Under the pieces are notes generated by a model. The model was not told the DNA's origin. It did not search any database and saw nothing but the letters and a program-made list of their open reading frames with translations. Below are positions 1 through 10,897 of a stretch of DNA of 64,000 nucleotides, piece by piece (within the stretch, counting starts at the first letter, position 1; each line of letters starts with the position of its first letter). The stretch is taken from positions 23,507,050 through 23,571,049 of the forward strand of contig OX155967.1 of assembly GCA_944548615.1 (NCBI GenBank). The letters are read 5' to 3'. The DNA is from Micropterix aruncella. Its lineage: Eukaryota; Arthropoda; Insecta; Lepidoptera; Micropterigidae. A program made the position numbers and the translations under genes.

Positions 1-338
1 GGTAATTCGTCTGCCTCTGTGCATGGTTTTTCTGGAGGAGGTATTTTAAGAGATCCTGCGTCTAATCTTTTGAAAAATTCAGTATTTCTTATTACTCCTC
101 CATCAGAGATCCGTCCATTAGTGCCCACGTCCACGTAAATAAACTCGTAGTTTGCATTAGCAATCGCCATCAGGACAACACTGTGGAACCCTTTGTAGTT
201 ATAGTAGTCTGACCCAGCGCCTGTGGGTGGTATGATGGCAATGTGCTTTCCATCTACAGCACCAAGACAATTTGGAAATTGCCATTTGTTTTTTAATTCA
301 TTTGCTATTACTTTCATCTCCTCTTCCGTGCTAGGAAA
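1..338 (-). CDS. PIF/Harbinger (HARBI1-like) transposase, DDE exon, partial
   Basis: This is the catalytic exon of a Harbinger-family nuclease that cuts and reinserts its own transposon. Reading leftward from a clean splice acceptor (TTACAG) at 339-344, the frame is open to the window edge and carries the family blocks CLGAVDGKHI, with the first catalytic aspartate, and YEFIYVDVGTNGR, with the second. SDYYNYKGFHS lies between them. The final glutamate should lie beyond position 1, so the exon is cut by the window edge. It joins in phase 0 to the exon at 1167-1599. The family assignment rests on recognised motifs and is secure; the exact subfamily is not known. Confidence 0.88.
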
Positions 339-442
339 CTGTAACAAGCAAAATTACAATTATTTTAATTAATTTTACGTCTACCATGCAATAATTACAT
401 CTAAAAATTGCCATTTCCTAATTTGATATGTATTTTTTTTAG

Positions 443-1036
443 ATAATGGCGCCTTCGTCAGTATCCTCTTTGGGAGTTGCATCTCCTTCTGAGCCATCTC
501 CGAGAACAAGATCACAGCCAACCAAAACCAAAAAACCAAATGAACAAGAACAAAGAGAAAAAATTATGGCCAAAATAGCTAAAAAACTGGAACACACCGA
601 AGACGACTTTGATGTTGTGGGAAAAAATATAGCCAATAAATTAAGGGCTATGGACGCTGACCAGAGGATTCACGCGGAAAAGATAATCAATGACACTCTG
701 TACTATGGAACACTAAAACATCTCACGTTTGACTCCTGTATTACTGGAACTGTTGGCAGAACAACGACTGTTATCGAACGACCTAATCCTTACAGTGCTC
801 CCTTAGCCAGTCAGGCTACTTATTCTCAGCCTGTGAGTGGGCATTCAAATTATCCTATTACACCAAATAATATTGTAACTAATAATAATAATTTCAGCTA
901 CTCACAATTATTAACCCAACCTGAAACTATAGCGTTAAATACAGAACATGGTCTCCAGACTTCTACAGTATTAGACTATAATGCACGTACGCAATCAACT
1001 GTACAAAACTTCCTCCAGACTTTCACAGAGCAATAA
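443..1036 (+). CDS. BESS-motif protein, last exon, second gene of the Harbinger element
   Basis: This open exon follows a polypyrimidine tract and AG at 431-442 and could also start at the ATG at 446. The product is about 196 residues. It has a charged N-terminus (KTKKPNEQEQREK), then FDVVGKNIANKLRAM and QRIHAEKIINDTLYY, which resembles the BESS protein-interaction motif found at the C-terminus of insect MADF proteins. The rest is Asn/Thr/Ser rich. Harbinger elements usually carry a second DNA-binding gene of the Myb/MADF type, so this is probably its C-terminal exon, with a DNA-binding exon left of the window. An AATAAA follows near 1118. It lies inside the intron of the opposite-strand transposase gene. 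Confidence 0.62.
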   Translation: MMAPSSVSSLGVASPSEPSPRTRSQPTKTKKPNEQEQREKIMAKIAKKLEHTEDDFDVVGKNIANKLRAMDADQRIHAEKIINDTLYYGTLKHLTFDSCITGTVGRTTTVIERPNPYSAPLASQATYSQPVSGHSNYPITPNNIVTNNNNFSYSQLLTQPETIALNTEHGLQTSTVLDYNARTQSTVQNFLQTFTEQ

Positions 1037-1166
1037 AGATGATTACATTTTGAATGAAAAGGATGAAAGGGATGATTACCTTTGATTCAAACTACTTACT
1101 TGTATTTACTTTGGTTTAATAAATAAATATACTTTAATTATAATAAGTAACTGTTTTAATAAATAC

Positions 1167-1599
1167 CTTCAGGTGTTCTTGTCTCAAAGTCTCATATATA
1201 GCTTTACATGTTTCTGGAATAATGCGTCCCAAAGTCTGCCTGGAAATTATTGTAGAGTATTGTAGACCAGTTTGTGATCCACCAGCTGCCAGGAAACGGA
1301 GAGTTGCACATAAGCGTTCATATGGTGAAATTGGTACACGGAAAACTGTATCTTGTCTTTTTATCAAAGGGGACACCAAACCCAGCAGCTCTATAAACAC
1401 TTCCTCGGACATCCTCATATAATTTCGATAATCATTTGGTTCACCAATAAGTTCTGCCACTAAATTTACATGACATTAGCGATGTCTCTTGCAGCCACTT
1501 TTTAACCCACACTTTGTGGCGTCTCTTCTTTTTCTTTGGTTGTCCTTCATGTAAAAGTATGCCTAAGTAACAGAGTAACTCCGACTGGGAACACGCCAT
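1167..1599 (-). pseudogene. Harbinger transposase N-terminal exon, frameshifted
   Basis: This is the upstream exon of the same Harbinger transposase. It begins MACSQSELLC at 1599, includes a basic stretch (KKKKRRHK) and WVKKWLQ, then the helical region DYRNYMRMSEEVFIELLG typical of HARBI1 N-termini. It ends HLK at a GTATTT donor at 1166. Around 1470-1490 the frame must shift by one base and pass a TAA to link WLQ with AELIGEPND. This could be decay, a sequence error or an intron I cannot place. The intron to the DDE exon is 828 bp and contains the opposite-strand ORF at 443-1036. Confidence 0.72.
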
Positions 1600-1789
1600 A
1601 GCTTACCGGCGATCGAAAGTCGACTGTTTGGTACGACAATGGATCACCCACACGAGCTAACGAGCCAACAAGCCAACAGTTTATACCTTTATACCGTCGG
1701 CTCGCCAATGGATCACCCGCTTAACGGTAAGATCACTGGTAAGATAAAAATAATCAACAAAAACAAACAGCAGTGACGCATCGCACTTT

Positions 1790-3415
1790 GGAACATTTTG
1801 ACAGCTGCGAAATTAGAGGCCGACCAAAATTACTTTACCTTTATCGGAATCAAAACAGAGATATTTCAATTTCTGCCGAATTAACTGGGCAAAAAAAAAA
1901 ACATTTTGGCATTTTATTTGATTTCAGCGCCGCTATGTTATAAAATACCAAAATTGAAGTTACATGTGTTTATGAGATCAAAATTAAATGATGTTTCCTG
2001 TATGAATTTTGAAAAATAAGGAATAAAAATTAGGTCAATACCAATCAAATATTATACTAATACCAGAATCTAAACAAATTACCAGGGAAAATTTCCATAA
2101 TGATTTCAGGGAAGGACCCAAGTGACATTGAAATGCTAAATAAAAATATCGTCATAACCGAATCCTGATCCTGAGCATACGCTTGACGCTGGCGAAACAC
2201 TAACATGACTAATCAATATATCCCAAAGTTTTACCTGAAATATGATAATAAATATGTTATCACCTAATTTTGTGAGTAGGCATTATGTCTTGATAATGCA
2301 TGTGACATTAAAAACAGAAACCAACCAGTGACATTAAAATAGAAAATATTACCAATTTTACCGGTATAAAAAATTAACAGTTTTACAAGTTACATTTTAA
2401 ATCTCTAAAATTATAAGCATTGCCGTACTACAAGCGATATATCATATATTTCAGAAGTTTGTATCTATGTGCACATAATGAGCGCAAATGAGCCATAATT
2501 AACAAAACGGCAAAGGATGCTTTTACAATTACTAAAGTTAGTCTATTTAAACATAGTATAATACACACACATACATAAGTGTTTTTACTGCACGGGCATT
2601 TTTTAGGCGATGAGTCAGTACAACGAAGTAAGCAACTTTTGATATATTTTTTTAGAAAAACAAAAAAAAAATCTTTTGGAAAAAAATGTTTTTTGTTTTT
2701 TTTTTTAAATTTAAAAATTTGAAGAAGTTGACTGGTGAATAAAGGCTTGAGAAGCGTTTAAGCGCGTTGTGCCATCTAGCGGCAGGTAATATAGCGTATA
2801 TAAACAATATTAGCGACATTTTACTTACCGCTAGATAGCGAATCGTGATCACAGCTTTTCATACTTAAAAAAGTAAAAAAGGTTTTTTAAGTTTTTTCCA
2901 GATTTTTTTTATCAAAAGTTGCTTACTTTGTTGTACTGAGTCACCTACTAAAAAATGCCCGTGCAGTAAAAACACCACATATAAGAGGAGAACGTTGTGA
3001 TCGGTAAATTACTGGATATTTTTTTATAACTCCTTTGGTCGCAGCTGCTCTAACTGCCATACATCACTCCTCTCTCATAACATCGTGTTTATATCTCTTC
3101 TATCGCTCGGATTATCGTTTATTTTTACATAATTACGGATCTAGGTGTTCGATTAACTAGCTTCGATTTCGTTCTGGTAATTTGTTTTTTATAATTTGAT
3201 ACTAATGCTAACATTATTTACTAACCAAAACATTATAAAAGAATTATGTTGTCCTAAATAAAAAGCTATTAAAATGGCGGTTTTGTACCTTCGATCGGCC
3301 TCTATTGGCGGAATGAAGGTCTCCATAGAACATAGAGCGACCAAAAACAAAAATGAAACGTTGATTCGGAGAGATTTTTATTGGGTGATTATTTTGTATG
3401 AATATTAACGGGCAT
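1790..3415. repeat. Unknown tandem repeat, copy A
   Basis: This is the first of two head-to-tail copies of an unrecognised repeat. Both begin with CATTTTGACAGCTGCGAAAT or its close variant and end near TTAACGGGCATG. Copy A carries an extra 398-bp MITE at 2579-2976. It lacks about 300 bp that copy B has at 4245-4545. I see no convincing ORF, and the content is AT-rich. It could be a non-autonomous transposon or an LTR pair with nothing between, but I found no coding evidence for either. Confidence 0.7.
2579..2976. mobile_element. MITE with ~65-bp terminal inverted repeats
   Basis: The left end, GTGTTTTTACTGCACGGGCA at about 2579, is matched in inverted form at 2908-2976 for about 65 bp with few differences, including TAAAAAATGCCCGTGCAGTA. 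Copy B of the surrounding repeat lacks the whole block (CATAGTATTATATAAGAGG near 4185), giving a natural empty site. There is no ORF of interest inside. The target duplication could not be fixed because the flanks are ACATA/ATATA. The superfamily is not assigned; mariner-like insertion at TA is possible. Confidence 0.75.
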
Positions 3416-4899
3416 GATTTTGACAGCTGCGAAATTAGAGGCCGACCAAAATTACTTTAACTTTATCGGAATCAAAACAGAGATATTTCGATTTCTGCCG
3501 ATGTACCTTTATGGGCAATGAAACCAATTTCATTTTGACATTTTATTTGCTTTCAGCGCTGCTATGTTATATAAAATACCAAAATTGATGTGTTCATGAG
3601 ATCAAATGATGTTTCCTGTATGAATTTTTAAAAATAAGGGTTAAAAATTAGGTCAATACCAATAAAATATTTTACTAATAACAGAATCTAGTCAAATTAC
3701 CAGGAAAATTTTCAATGATGATTTCAGGGAAGGACCCGAGTGACATTGAAGTGCTAAATAAAAATATCGTTATAACCGAATTCCACGCTTGACGCTGGCG
3801 AAACACTAAAATGACTAATGAATCAATATATTCCAAAGTTTTAACTTAAATATAATAATAAATATGTAAGCACTTAATTTTGTGAGTAGAGATATGTCTT
3901 GATAATGCATATTTATACATGTGACATTATAAACAGAAACCAACTAGTGACATCAAAAATAGAAAAATTAACAAATTTTACTTGTTTAAAAAAATATCAG
4001 TTTTTCAAGTCATATTTTAAATCTCTAAAATTATAAGCATTACCGTACTACAAGTGTTATATCATATATTTCATAAGTTTCATATTTCATTGTGCTTATT
4101 TCATATGTGCTCAAATGTAACCATAATTAACAAAACAATAGACAAAGGATGCTTTTACAATTACTAAAGTTAGTCTATTTAGGCATAGTATTATATAAGA
4201 GGAGAACGTTGTGTTCGATAAATTACTGGATATTTTTTTATAAAATCAAACACCTAGAAAACGATAGCAAGATATCTTAATTGATAAATGTTTTGTTCAG
4301 TACATGATTTTTACAAGACGCCCAGTGAGAAGGCATGTACTTAGATAAATTTTTCATAAATATACAGTCGAAGTAATAAAACGAACAGTTCACGCACCAA
4401 TTTCGAACAGAGAAGATAGTAGAACACTACCGGTCTCACCACCATTCGTAAAATCGAACAGATTCCGGGTCACAACGCATCGCGTCCCCGTGGCGCCTCT
4501 TTTTGTATAATCGACAACTGCTCTAGGCGTTTTTCGCCATCTTCCTTGGCCGCAGCTGCCATACATCACTCCTCTCTCACAACATCGTGTTTATATCTCT
4601 TCTATCGCTCGGATTATCGTTTATTTTTACGTAATTACTGATCTAGGCGTTCGATTAACTAGCTTCGTTTTCGTTCCGGTATTTTTTTAATAAGTGCCTA
4701 ATGCTAACATTATTTACTAACCAAAACATTATAAAAGAATTATGTTGACCTAATGTCGGTTTTTGTACCTTCAATCGGCCTCTATCGGTGGTATGAAGGC
4801 CTCCATAGAACATAGAGCGACCAAAAACAAAAATGAAACATGAAATTCGGAGCGATTTCTATTGGTTGATTTTTTTGTATGAAGATTTAACGGGCATGC
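3416..4899. repeat. Unknown tandem repeat, copy B
   Basis: This second copy of the 1790-3415 repeat starts directly after copy A. It shares the opening block, the AAGAGGAGAACGTTGTG block (about 4200), the CATACATCACTCCTCTCTCA block (about 4560) and the closing GTACCTTC...CATAGAACATAGAGCGACC block. It has no MITE but has about 300 bp near 4245-4545 not seen in copy A. The copies differ by many point changes, so the duplication is old. Confidence 0.7.
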
Positions 4900-5160
4900 C
4901 TCGCGTATTTATATTATGAAATATTATCCATCAAACAAACAAACAACAAACAAAAGAAGAAAAAAGTATTATCAGTGGCCTTGCGGACTGGTGTTGGGTG
5001 TTTAGTGGGATGGGGGTGTTTGCTCGTAGGCGAATCGATATTCAGATGTTTCTTTTCGCAGTTTGTTCGATTCCTTAGACAAAAGCAATCCTGCGTTGTT
5101 CCTTTTCCAAATTGTGTGCTATTCAAATATAAGCGATATCATCGAATTCGCTGTTAGGGT
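4900..5160. other. Unassigned spacer
   Basis: I recognise nothing here. The short opposed ORFs on both strands have no family signal and look like chance frames. Confidence 0.4.
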
Positions 5161-5161
5161 T

Positions 5162-5533
5162 CTAGATTTTCGTAAATTGTCGATATTCTACGTAATCGTA
5201 GGTCGTTCCTGGTAGTTTTATAACTTGTTCAACTGTTTTCGCATCGCTCCGCTTAGTATTCAGTAGATCCGCTCTCGTAATTCGTGTTTCATTTTGCATT
5301 CTCCAATTTTCGTTGTCGTTCCACCTATGACACATCGCGAAGTTTATGCATTTTTTCGAGTGGTTATAGGATAAAACGCCACACATTTTGGCTAATTTTG
5401 TTTGTATTCTATCGAGGTTATAGAAAACTAAAAACTTTGTGTTTAAAAAATTCTTAATCAGGCAGAACTCTTCAAACAGTTTTGCATCATCTATAGGAAT
5501 TCCTTTGTCCCTCAAAAGCACAAGATTTTTCAA
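5162..5533 (-). pseudogene. Unrecognised ORF, possibly a hAT (ZMYM1/p52K-type) transposase tail
   Basis: This is a 123-codon open frame without a credible start. The visible text DDAKLFEEFCLIKNFL and MCHRWNDNENWRM resembles the region before and around the C-terminal dimerisation domain of hAT transposases of the ZMYM1/p52K kind, but I do not recognise it firmly. It is directly attached to the 5' piece of the non-LTR repeat at 5545, so it is either part of a chimeric copy or the sequence that copy landed in. An unrelated cellular exon is the alternative. Confidence 0.3.
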
Positions 5534-5601
5534 ATTGCAGATCCTGCATTAACCCGCCGTAGGTCGCGCTCAATTTTTGTAACAGGGTTGGTTACCTGTG
5601 G

Positions 5602-6446
5602 CAGGCGCGGATCTACGTCTTGTTTTGGGGGGGCGGACAGTGGGGGTGGGTTTCTGTCTATAGATAGTTAAAATAAATTATAGTGTGAATTTAGGGCATC
5701 CAATATGCTGAATAGAGATAGGTAATTAAGTAACTAAGGATTATAAAAAAGGAAAAGAAATAATGAATACACTCGTACATTTTTATTTTACTTCTAAATG
5801 AACAAATGATACATAATAGTGCATAACACAGAATTAAATTACAAATTGCAGTTTCCGGTGTTTTTTCTTTGCAAAACTTTCAGTTATCTTCTCTTTGTCT
5901 ACTGAAATGTCAAAATGAATATGCAGGAGTGCCAACCCTGTTAACCTATCCTCTACCATCGTGGATCGTAGCCAGGTTTTTAGTCGCCTCAGAGTTGAAA
6001 AACTTCTTTCGGCAGTCGCCACACTTACGGGCAAGGAGGCCATGATAAGGATGAGGCGATGTATGCCAGGGTAGATGAATTCGTTGGCCAGATCTAGAAC
6101 ATCTAGAATATTTTTTGGTTCAGAATAAGCGGGTTTATTTCTCTTTTCCCTTATAAAACTTTCTTTCCAGATCTTGTATTCTCCCAGAACTCCTGTCGCA
6201 TGAACTCCTAGGAGACTCTTATGCTCTCTAACAAGATCTGCTACTACATTTGAGTGATCGCTATCGTTTTTTATTATTACCGATGGCATTATAATGTTTA
6301 AATTAAAAACCATTAAGGTTTCGGGTGGCAGTCGATTTTTGAGGTTGTTTATGACATTGTCCAGTAGCGGGATATATTTATTTTCAATCCTCGTTGGGGG
6401 GGCGGTCGCCCCCTCCGCCCCCCCCGCCCCCATAGATCTGCGCCTG
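5602..6446. mobile_element. hAT element, internally deleted
   Basis: The element begins CAGGCGCGGATCTACG and ends with the inverse, ATAGATCTGCGCCTG. It is absent from the matching site at 10598-10605, which proves insertion. Flanking CCTGTGG and CCTGGGG give a near-perfect 7-8 bp target duplication, as expected for hAT. It keeps only the 3' part of a transposase gene, so it depends on a full-length relative. Confidence 0.85.
5834..6433 (-). pseudogene. hAT transposase C-terminal fragment (ZMYM1/p52K type)
   Basis: About 200 codons of the end of a hAT transposase. The diagnostic block is LPVSVATAERSFSTLRRLKTW followed by RSTMVEDRLTGLALLHIH, the C-terminal dimerisation domain shared by hAT transposases and domesticated ZMYM1/p52K-like proteins. 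The catalytic aspartates, the zinc finger and most of the RNase H-like fold are absent. The frame stays open into the G-rich left terminus, so the apparent N-terminus (MGAGGAEGA) is translated terminal DNA, not real protein. It lies wholly inside the hAT element and is a deletion remnant. Confidence 0.85.
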
Positions 6447-6542
6447 CCTGGGGTCAGCCAGTATCCCCAAAACTAAACATGTTGTTTATACAATCTATGG
6501 CTTTCTTTTAAGTATTTTATGATTTAATAAATAGTTAAGAGT

Positions 6543-6885
6543 AGGGAGACCGGGGCATAACGGGCACCTTAAGGATTATTATCGATGTAATCGATTGGAA
6601 CGTCAGAATTAAACTCAATATATTTTTATTCATAACAGCATTTAATGCTCAAACATCCCAGACAGGAGTAATACTTTAAAAAATGTATCTTTCGGACTCC
6701 TCCCATTCCATTCAAAGTGTTTGTAACCTCCGCCCATACCCTCTTAACAGCGAGTTGTTGCATGTTCCCTGCATACAAAAAACAATGTTTCATTGGAGAT
6801 TGTTAGTACAAAATACCACTAGTTTGTTTTGATACACATGATCATATTGATTATTGATCATTGACCGCACAATCATATTAATTAG
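6543..6885. other. Orphan pogo-like end and unassigned DNA
   Basis: TAGGGAGACCGGGGCATAAC at 6543 resembles the ends of the pogo-type MITE at 61243-62194, but I cannot find its partner. The remainder has no recognised content. Confidence 0.3.
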
Positions 6886-6888
6886 GTA

Positions 6889-9724
6889 CCGTCGTGTGGG
6901 TTTTCTTTGCTCCATTTCAAAAAGTTTATTTTGGGAATCTCATTTTCAGGCGAATTTGATCCGTTTACTAATTTATGTATTGATCTATGACTTGAAGGGT
7001 GAGTCTATCTATACAATTCTCGATCGTGTATACATTTATACATTTATATTTCAAATATATACATTTATATTTTTTTATATTTTGGAGCAATGTCTACCCT
7101 TTGGTGGGGGTATTTTGCCCCACGAATTTCTGGACGTAGTTTTACCTAGATAATAAAACGCTGGCGTAAAGAAACCTCTCCCATATGGTCTCAAATTATT
7201 TGTCATTGAGTCATGGTACTGTTAGCACATGTAGAGATAATATTTTTACTAAGAAAATATTTTTTTTTATTATAGTAAAGGAAAAAAAACCTTTAACTCA
7301 CAAAAACGTTTATTGAATTCTCTTTACAATAATAATTAAAATCCCCACAAGTTTCCTAGCTCCGGTATTTCAAAGAACCCTCTCTTAGAAATGATTTTTG
7401 GTTCTTTTATCGGCTCTTTGATGTCTAACCATGGATAAAAAAGGCAATCAGGTTTTTCTGGCCATTTCCACGATTTCTTGGATCGCACCATTGCCGAAAT
7501 AGTGGCCCCTGATTTATTAAATCCCAGAATTTTCCCTGGGAATTTTTCCCCTTCGTACATAAAAATAACGTGCTGTCCAATTTTTCTTGGAATTACAGGA
7601 ATGCTCACAGGTTCTGCATTTTCCTCAAGGAAATTGTCATCGAGGTCATCATCAAGGAAATTGTCATCGAGGTCAGAGGAGTCTCTTAGAGAAATTTTAA
7701 TACTTTCATCATCACTTGATGCAAGATTGTCAGCATTGTCCATTGGCCTTGTCTTCTTGCGAGAAGTCTGTTGTTTCGAAGTGGATGGACCTTGTGTGAG
7801 TAGGGTTTCCACTTCACCGGTGACGCTTTTTCCAGGCTGAACATTAAATTTTTTCGGGTGTTCCTTGCTTTGGTCATTGTCAATAAACTCCTTGTTTTTT
7901 TCAGAAATTCTGTAAATGAGGATTCGACGACCTGACTATTACCTGGCCGAGCAGGAAGCCTGGAAAGAACTTCATTGACGTTTATTGGGACTATGCCACA
8001 TTTTTTAAAACCTGCCATAAGATTTTCCTTCTTGTTTGGTTCCAATGCGTCTATGAGCCTTTTCAAAAGCATAGGAAAATGCTGTTTTTGTAACACTGTG
8101 CATCTCGTGCCCTCAGCTGTCTCTTTCCACTCTGAAAGTATTTTTCGCCATGCAACTTTCATGGGATGAAAGAACGCCACATCAAGTGGCTGCGAAATAT
8201 GCGTACTGTTAGGAGGTAGGCACACATATTCAATGTCATGATCTTGACATAGTTTTAGTACATCTACAGTTATATGTGTGGATAAATTATCGCAGATGAC
8301 AACCTTTTTACCGGAAAGTTTTTTCAGTCTTGGCAACAATAAGCCCTCGAACCAATCGGTAAATGCTACAAAGTCGAACCATCCGCTAGAATTGTTTCCA
8401 TAGCGACAATTGGCTGGCCCATTTTCGGTCCACGTGTTCCACAGGCAAGTAGAGCGGTATAGAACATAAGGCGGAAGTAACTCTCCGAGAGCGTTCCCAC
8501 AAAACATCAGGGAAATCGAAGTTTTCGAGGAATTTTTTATCATCTCAGGGTATTTTGTGCCTCTTTTTACCATAACTTTTTTCAAACCTGGGTTGTCTAC
8601 TAAGTTGCTTTCATCAAAGTTCCAAATATTTTGGGGTGGAACATCTTTGATTACTTCACTTAAATTTTCAATGTAGCTACGTAGCACTTCTTCGTTCACA
8701 GCAGCCCTCTCTCTTCTTATGTTGTTGGCAAAACGCTGGACAACTTCCGGGTGACGCTTCAAAAAGGATCTGGCCCAGTCTATCCCCGGTGTATTGTTTT
8801 TGAAGTTCTTGACTGTCCTTCCACATTTGCTTAGGTATGATTTGACTATCATTCTTAGGTCGAATGTATCGACCGGGAATCCGTAGTCGCTGAATCGCAT
8901 CATACAAGTCACAAATGAATTCTCTTCATCTAGGCTGAATATAGTCTGATGACCCGGCTTCTTGTTGTGATAAGACTTCAGTTTATTTAGGAGGGTACGA
9001 CGAGGAAAGCTGTATTTTTTTTCGGCTGCACGTTGAGTTATCTGTCCATTTGTCAGTTCTTGCAAACATACTGCAAGGGTCGCGTCAGTATAGTCTCTAT
9101 AGCGCCTGCTGCCTGGAGTCCTCTTGTACGTTCGTGGCATATCTGTAAATAATTCAGTTTTTAATAAACTTAGAACTTGTGCCTTTACATTAGCCTTTAC
9201 AAATATTATCTTTGAATAACAAATTAGTATGGGGAGTAGACTTTGCTCCAGTAGATTTTTATACTGAAACAACAAATTTGCCTTGGGGGCGACTTTGCCC
9301 CACGGAGCAAAGTGTCCCCAAATCGGAGAAAAGTAACCTCACTTTTTTAATCTAGCGAATAATAAAAAACGCTTGCGACTTCGATTATGATTAAGTAATA
9401 TGTTATTAAAAACTATGTACAGGATAGAACAAAAGCACACTTACCTCCATGCAGTTCCCACAACTAGATGAATACTTGAAATTTTGAGAGTACCTTGTCA
9501 TGCATTTCGCGCTACAACAAGAAAACAGCTGCAAATTGTTATAGACAATGTAGTCAAGTGTAGTGATGGGACAAAAAAATGTTGCCAGTGTAATAAAGTT
9601 CAAGAAAATGCAAACACCTTAAACATATTTATCCGTTTAAAGAAATAATGGCGGTATTCAACTAAATACACATTTGGGGCAAAGTAGGTATGTAGTTCGG
9701 GAGCAAATTAACCCCACACGACGG
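6889..9724 (-). mobile_element. pogo-family (Tc1/mariner superfamily) transposon, full length
   Basis: Terminal inverted repeats CCGTCGTGTGGG at 6889 and CCCACACGACGG ending at 9724 are immediately flanked by TA on both sides, the classic pogo/mariner target. Both ends carry further GGGGCAAAGT-like motifs. The 2836-bp element encodes one transposase gene on the minus strand with a 5' intron. It is complete at DNA level; only the gene is frameshifted. Confidence 0.9.
7336..9140 (-). pseudogene. pogo-like DDE transposase with one frameshift
   Basis: The enzyme would cut and rejoin the element at TA sites. I start it at MPRTYKRTPG (9140), directly after an acceptor (TTTACAG), since the upstream codons in the same frame are intronic. 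Residues about 20-60 form a Psq/CENP-B type helix-turn-helix (NGQITQRAAEKKYSFPRRTL), then a second DNA-binding region (IDWARSFLKRHPE). Catalytic motifs follow: NFDESN, VICDNLSTH and QPLDVAFFHPMK. Near 7848 the frame slips by one base in an A run; the C-terminal part continues in another frame to 7336 (acidic stretch, then KIGQHVIFMYEGEKFPGKI). Adding one base would reconnect them, so this is either recent decay or a sequencing indel. Confidence 0.88.
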
Positions 9725-9739
9725 TACTTATGTATAAAA

Positions 9740-10680
9740 ATATCCACATTAATAAAAGAAATGTTTATTTATATTTTTTTAGTCATCAAAACTACACAGG
9801 AGCTTTTTGGCATATTTTTAATAGGAATCTAAAATAAACATTATTAAAAATAAAAAATAAATCAAAAACTTTTCTCCTAACAAAATTAAATCTTCATAAA
9901 GTAGACAATCATAAAACTTATACCATACCATAAAAAAATCAAAAAACAATGGGCTTAAAGTTACCATTAGTGTACTGAGATACATTAGGGTACTGAGAAA
10001 ATTATTAAAAAATAAAACATCAACCAACACTTTTCTTCTAACAAAATTAAATCCATAAAGGCATTGGAGCACTGGAGCACTGAAATTAAGGCTTTGGAGC
10101 ACTGGAAGAGAATAAGCCTCTACTGGCAGAGAATTGTAAAATAGGAAGACTTTCTCAGGGAGAAACTGACCCTCAAAGGTTAATACTACTGCACGGGAGG
10201 GCTTCCATACGGGCACCTCATTCGACCTGTCTCTGTAGTTTAGGCGTCTTATCTTGTGCACCCTGATCGGGTTGCACTGGTTGAAGCCCTCTAAAAGTTC
10301 GTCGTCTGTCAAAGACGAGTCTATTCTCTTAACGAGTCTAGTTCGGAAAATGGTGTACACATGCAGGGATGAAGGCTGAAAACTTACATGATTTTAAACA
10401 CGGCAAGGCCGTAAAAGAGCTTGCGTATCCGCCCGTTTGAAAGGTGATTTCAACTTTGTTGCGTCCAATCTTCTTGACCGAGCTGACTCCCTTAACTTTA
10501 CTGTCGAAAAGTAATTTGCCTACGGAAGTGGCGTTTGTGGTTAAACCGCTGTAGGTCGCGCTCAATTTTTGTAACAGGGTTGGTCACCTGGGGTCAGCCA
10601 GTATCCACCAAACTAAACATGTTTTATAAAATCTATGGCTTTCTTTTAAATATTTTATGATTTAATAAAGAGTATAAAGA
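9740..10680 (-). pseudogene. Non-LTR retrotransposon remnant: ORF1 fragments joined to a 3' UTR
   Basis: Reading leftward: a 5' leader shared with 5545-6540; an ORF1 piece (10565-10338, SVGKLLFDSKVKGVSSVKKI, VEITFQTG); then after a 2-base frame slip a second piece (10360 to about 10110: RTRLVKRIDSSLTDDEL, IRVHKIRRLNYRDRS, WKPSRAVVLTFEGQFLPEKV, FYNSLPVEAY). This is the pre-zinc-knuckle region of nucleocapsid-like ORF1 proteins of non-LTR retrotransposons. The zinc knuckles and all of ORF2 are missing. The sequence then passes through a TGGAGCACTG repeat to a 3' UTR (9760-9930) ending with AATAAA. Confidence 0.68.
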
Positions 10681-10689
10681 ACTAAAAAT

Positions 10690-10894
10690 CACAAATAATA
10701 ATAAAAGAAATGTTTATTTATAATTTTTTTAGTCATCCAAACTACACAGGAGCTTTTTGGCGTATTTTTAAATAATATAGGAATCTAAAATTAAAATTAT
10801 CAAAAATAAAAATAAATCAACAAAAACTTTTCTCCTAACAAAATTAAATCTTCATAAAGTAGACAACTATATGAGATCATAAAACTTATACCAT
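10690..10894 (-). repeat. Second copy of the same non-LTR 3' UTR
   Basis: This segment repeats 9760-9930 almost base for base (AACTACACAGGAGCTTTTTG, TTTTCTCCTAACAAAATTAA, CATAAAGTAGACAA). On the minus strand it ends with AATAAACATTTCTTTTATT, so it is the 3' tail of a related 5'-truncated copy lying directly upstream of the first. Confidence 0.75.
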
Positions 10895-10897
10895 AGG

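Larger units (their letters stand above)
5545..6540 (-). repeat. Non-LTR 5' fragment, interrupted copy
   Basis: The pieces 5545-5601 and 6447-6540 together match the continuous segment 10548-10680 (TAGGTCGCGCTCAATTTTTG, GGGTCAGCCAGTATCC, CTATGGCTTTCTTTTAA). Between them sits an 845-bp hAT insertion. The segment lies at the 5' edge of an ORF1-like fragment in the other copy. Confidence 0.8.

Noticed and set aside
1134..1460. Independent gene starting MAELIGEPND
   Set aside because: The codon is GTG and the block is the middle of the Harbinger N-terminal exon.
9760..10894. LTR pair flanking the ORF1 fragment
   Set aside because: The repeats end in AATAAA-tailed 3' UTR sequence and lack TG/CA ends; two non-LTR copies explain them better.
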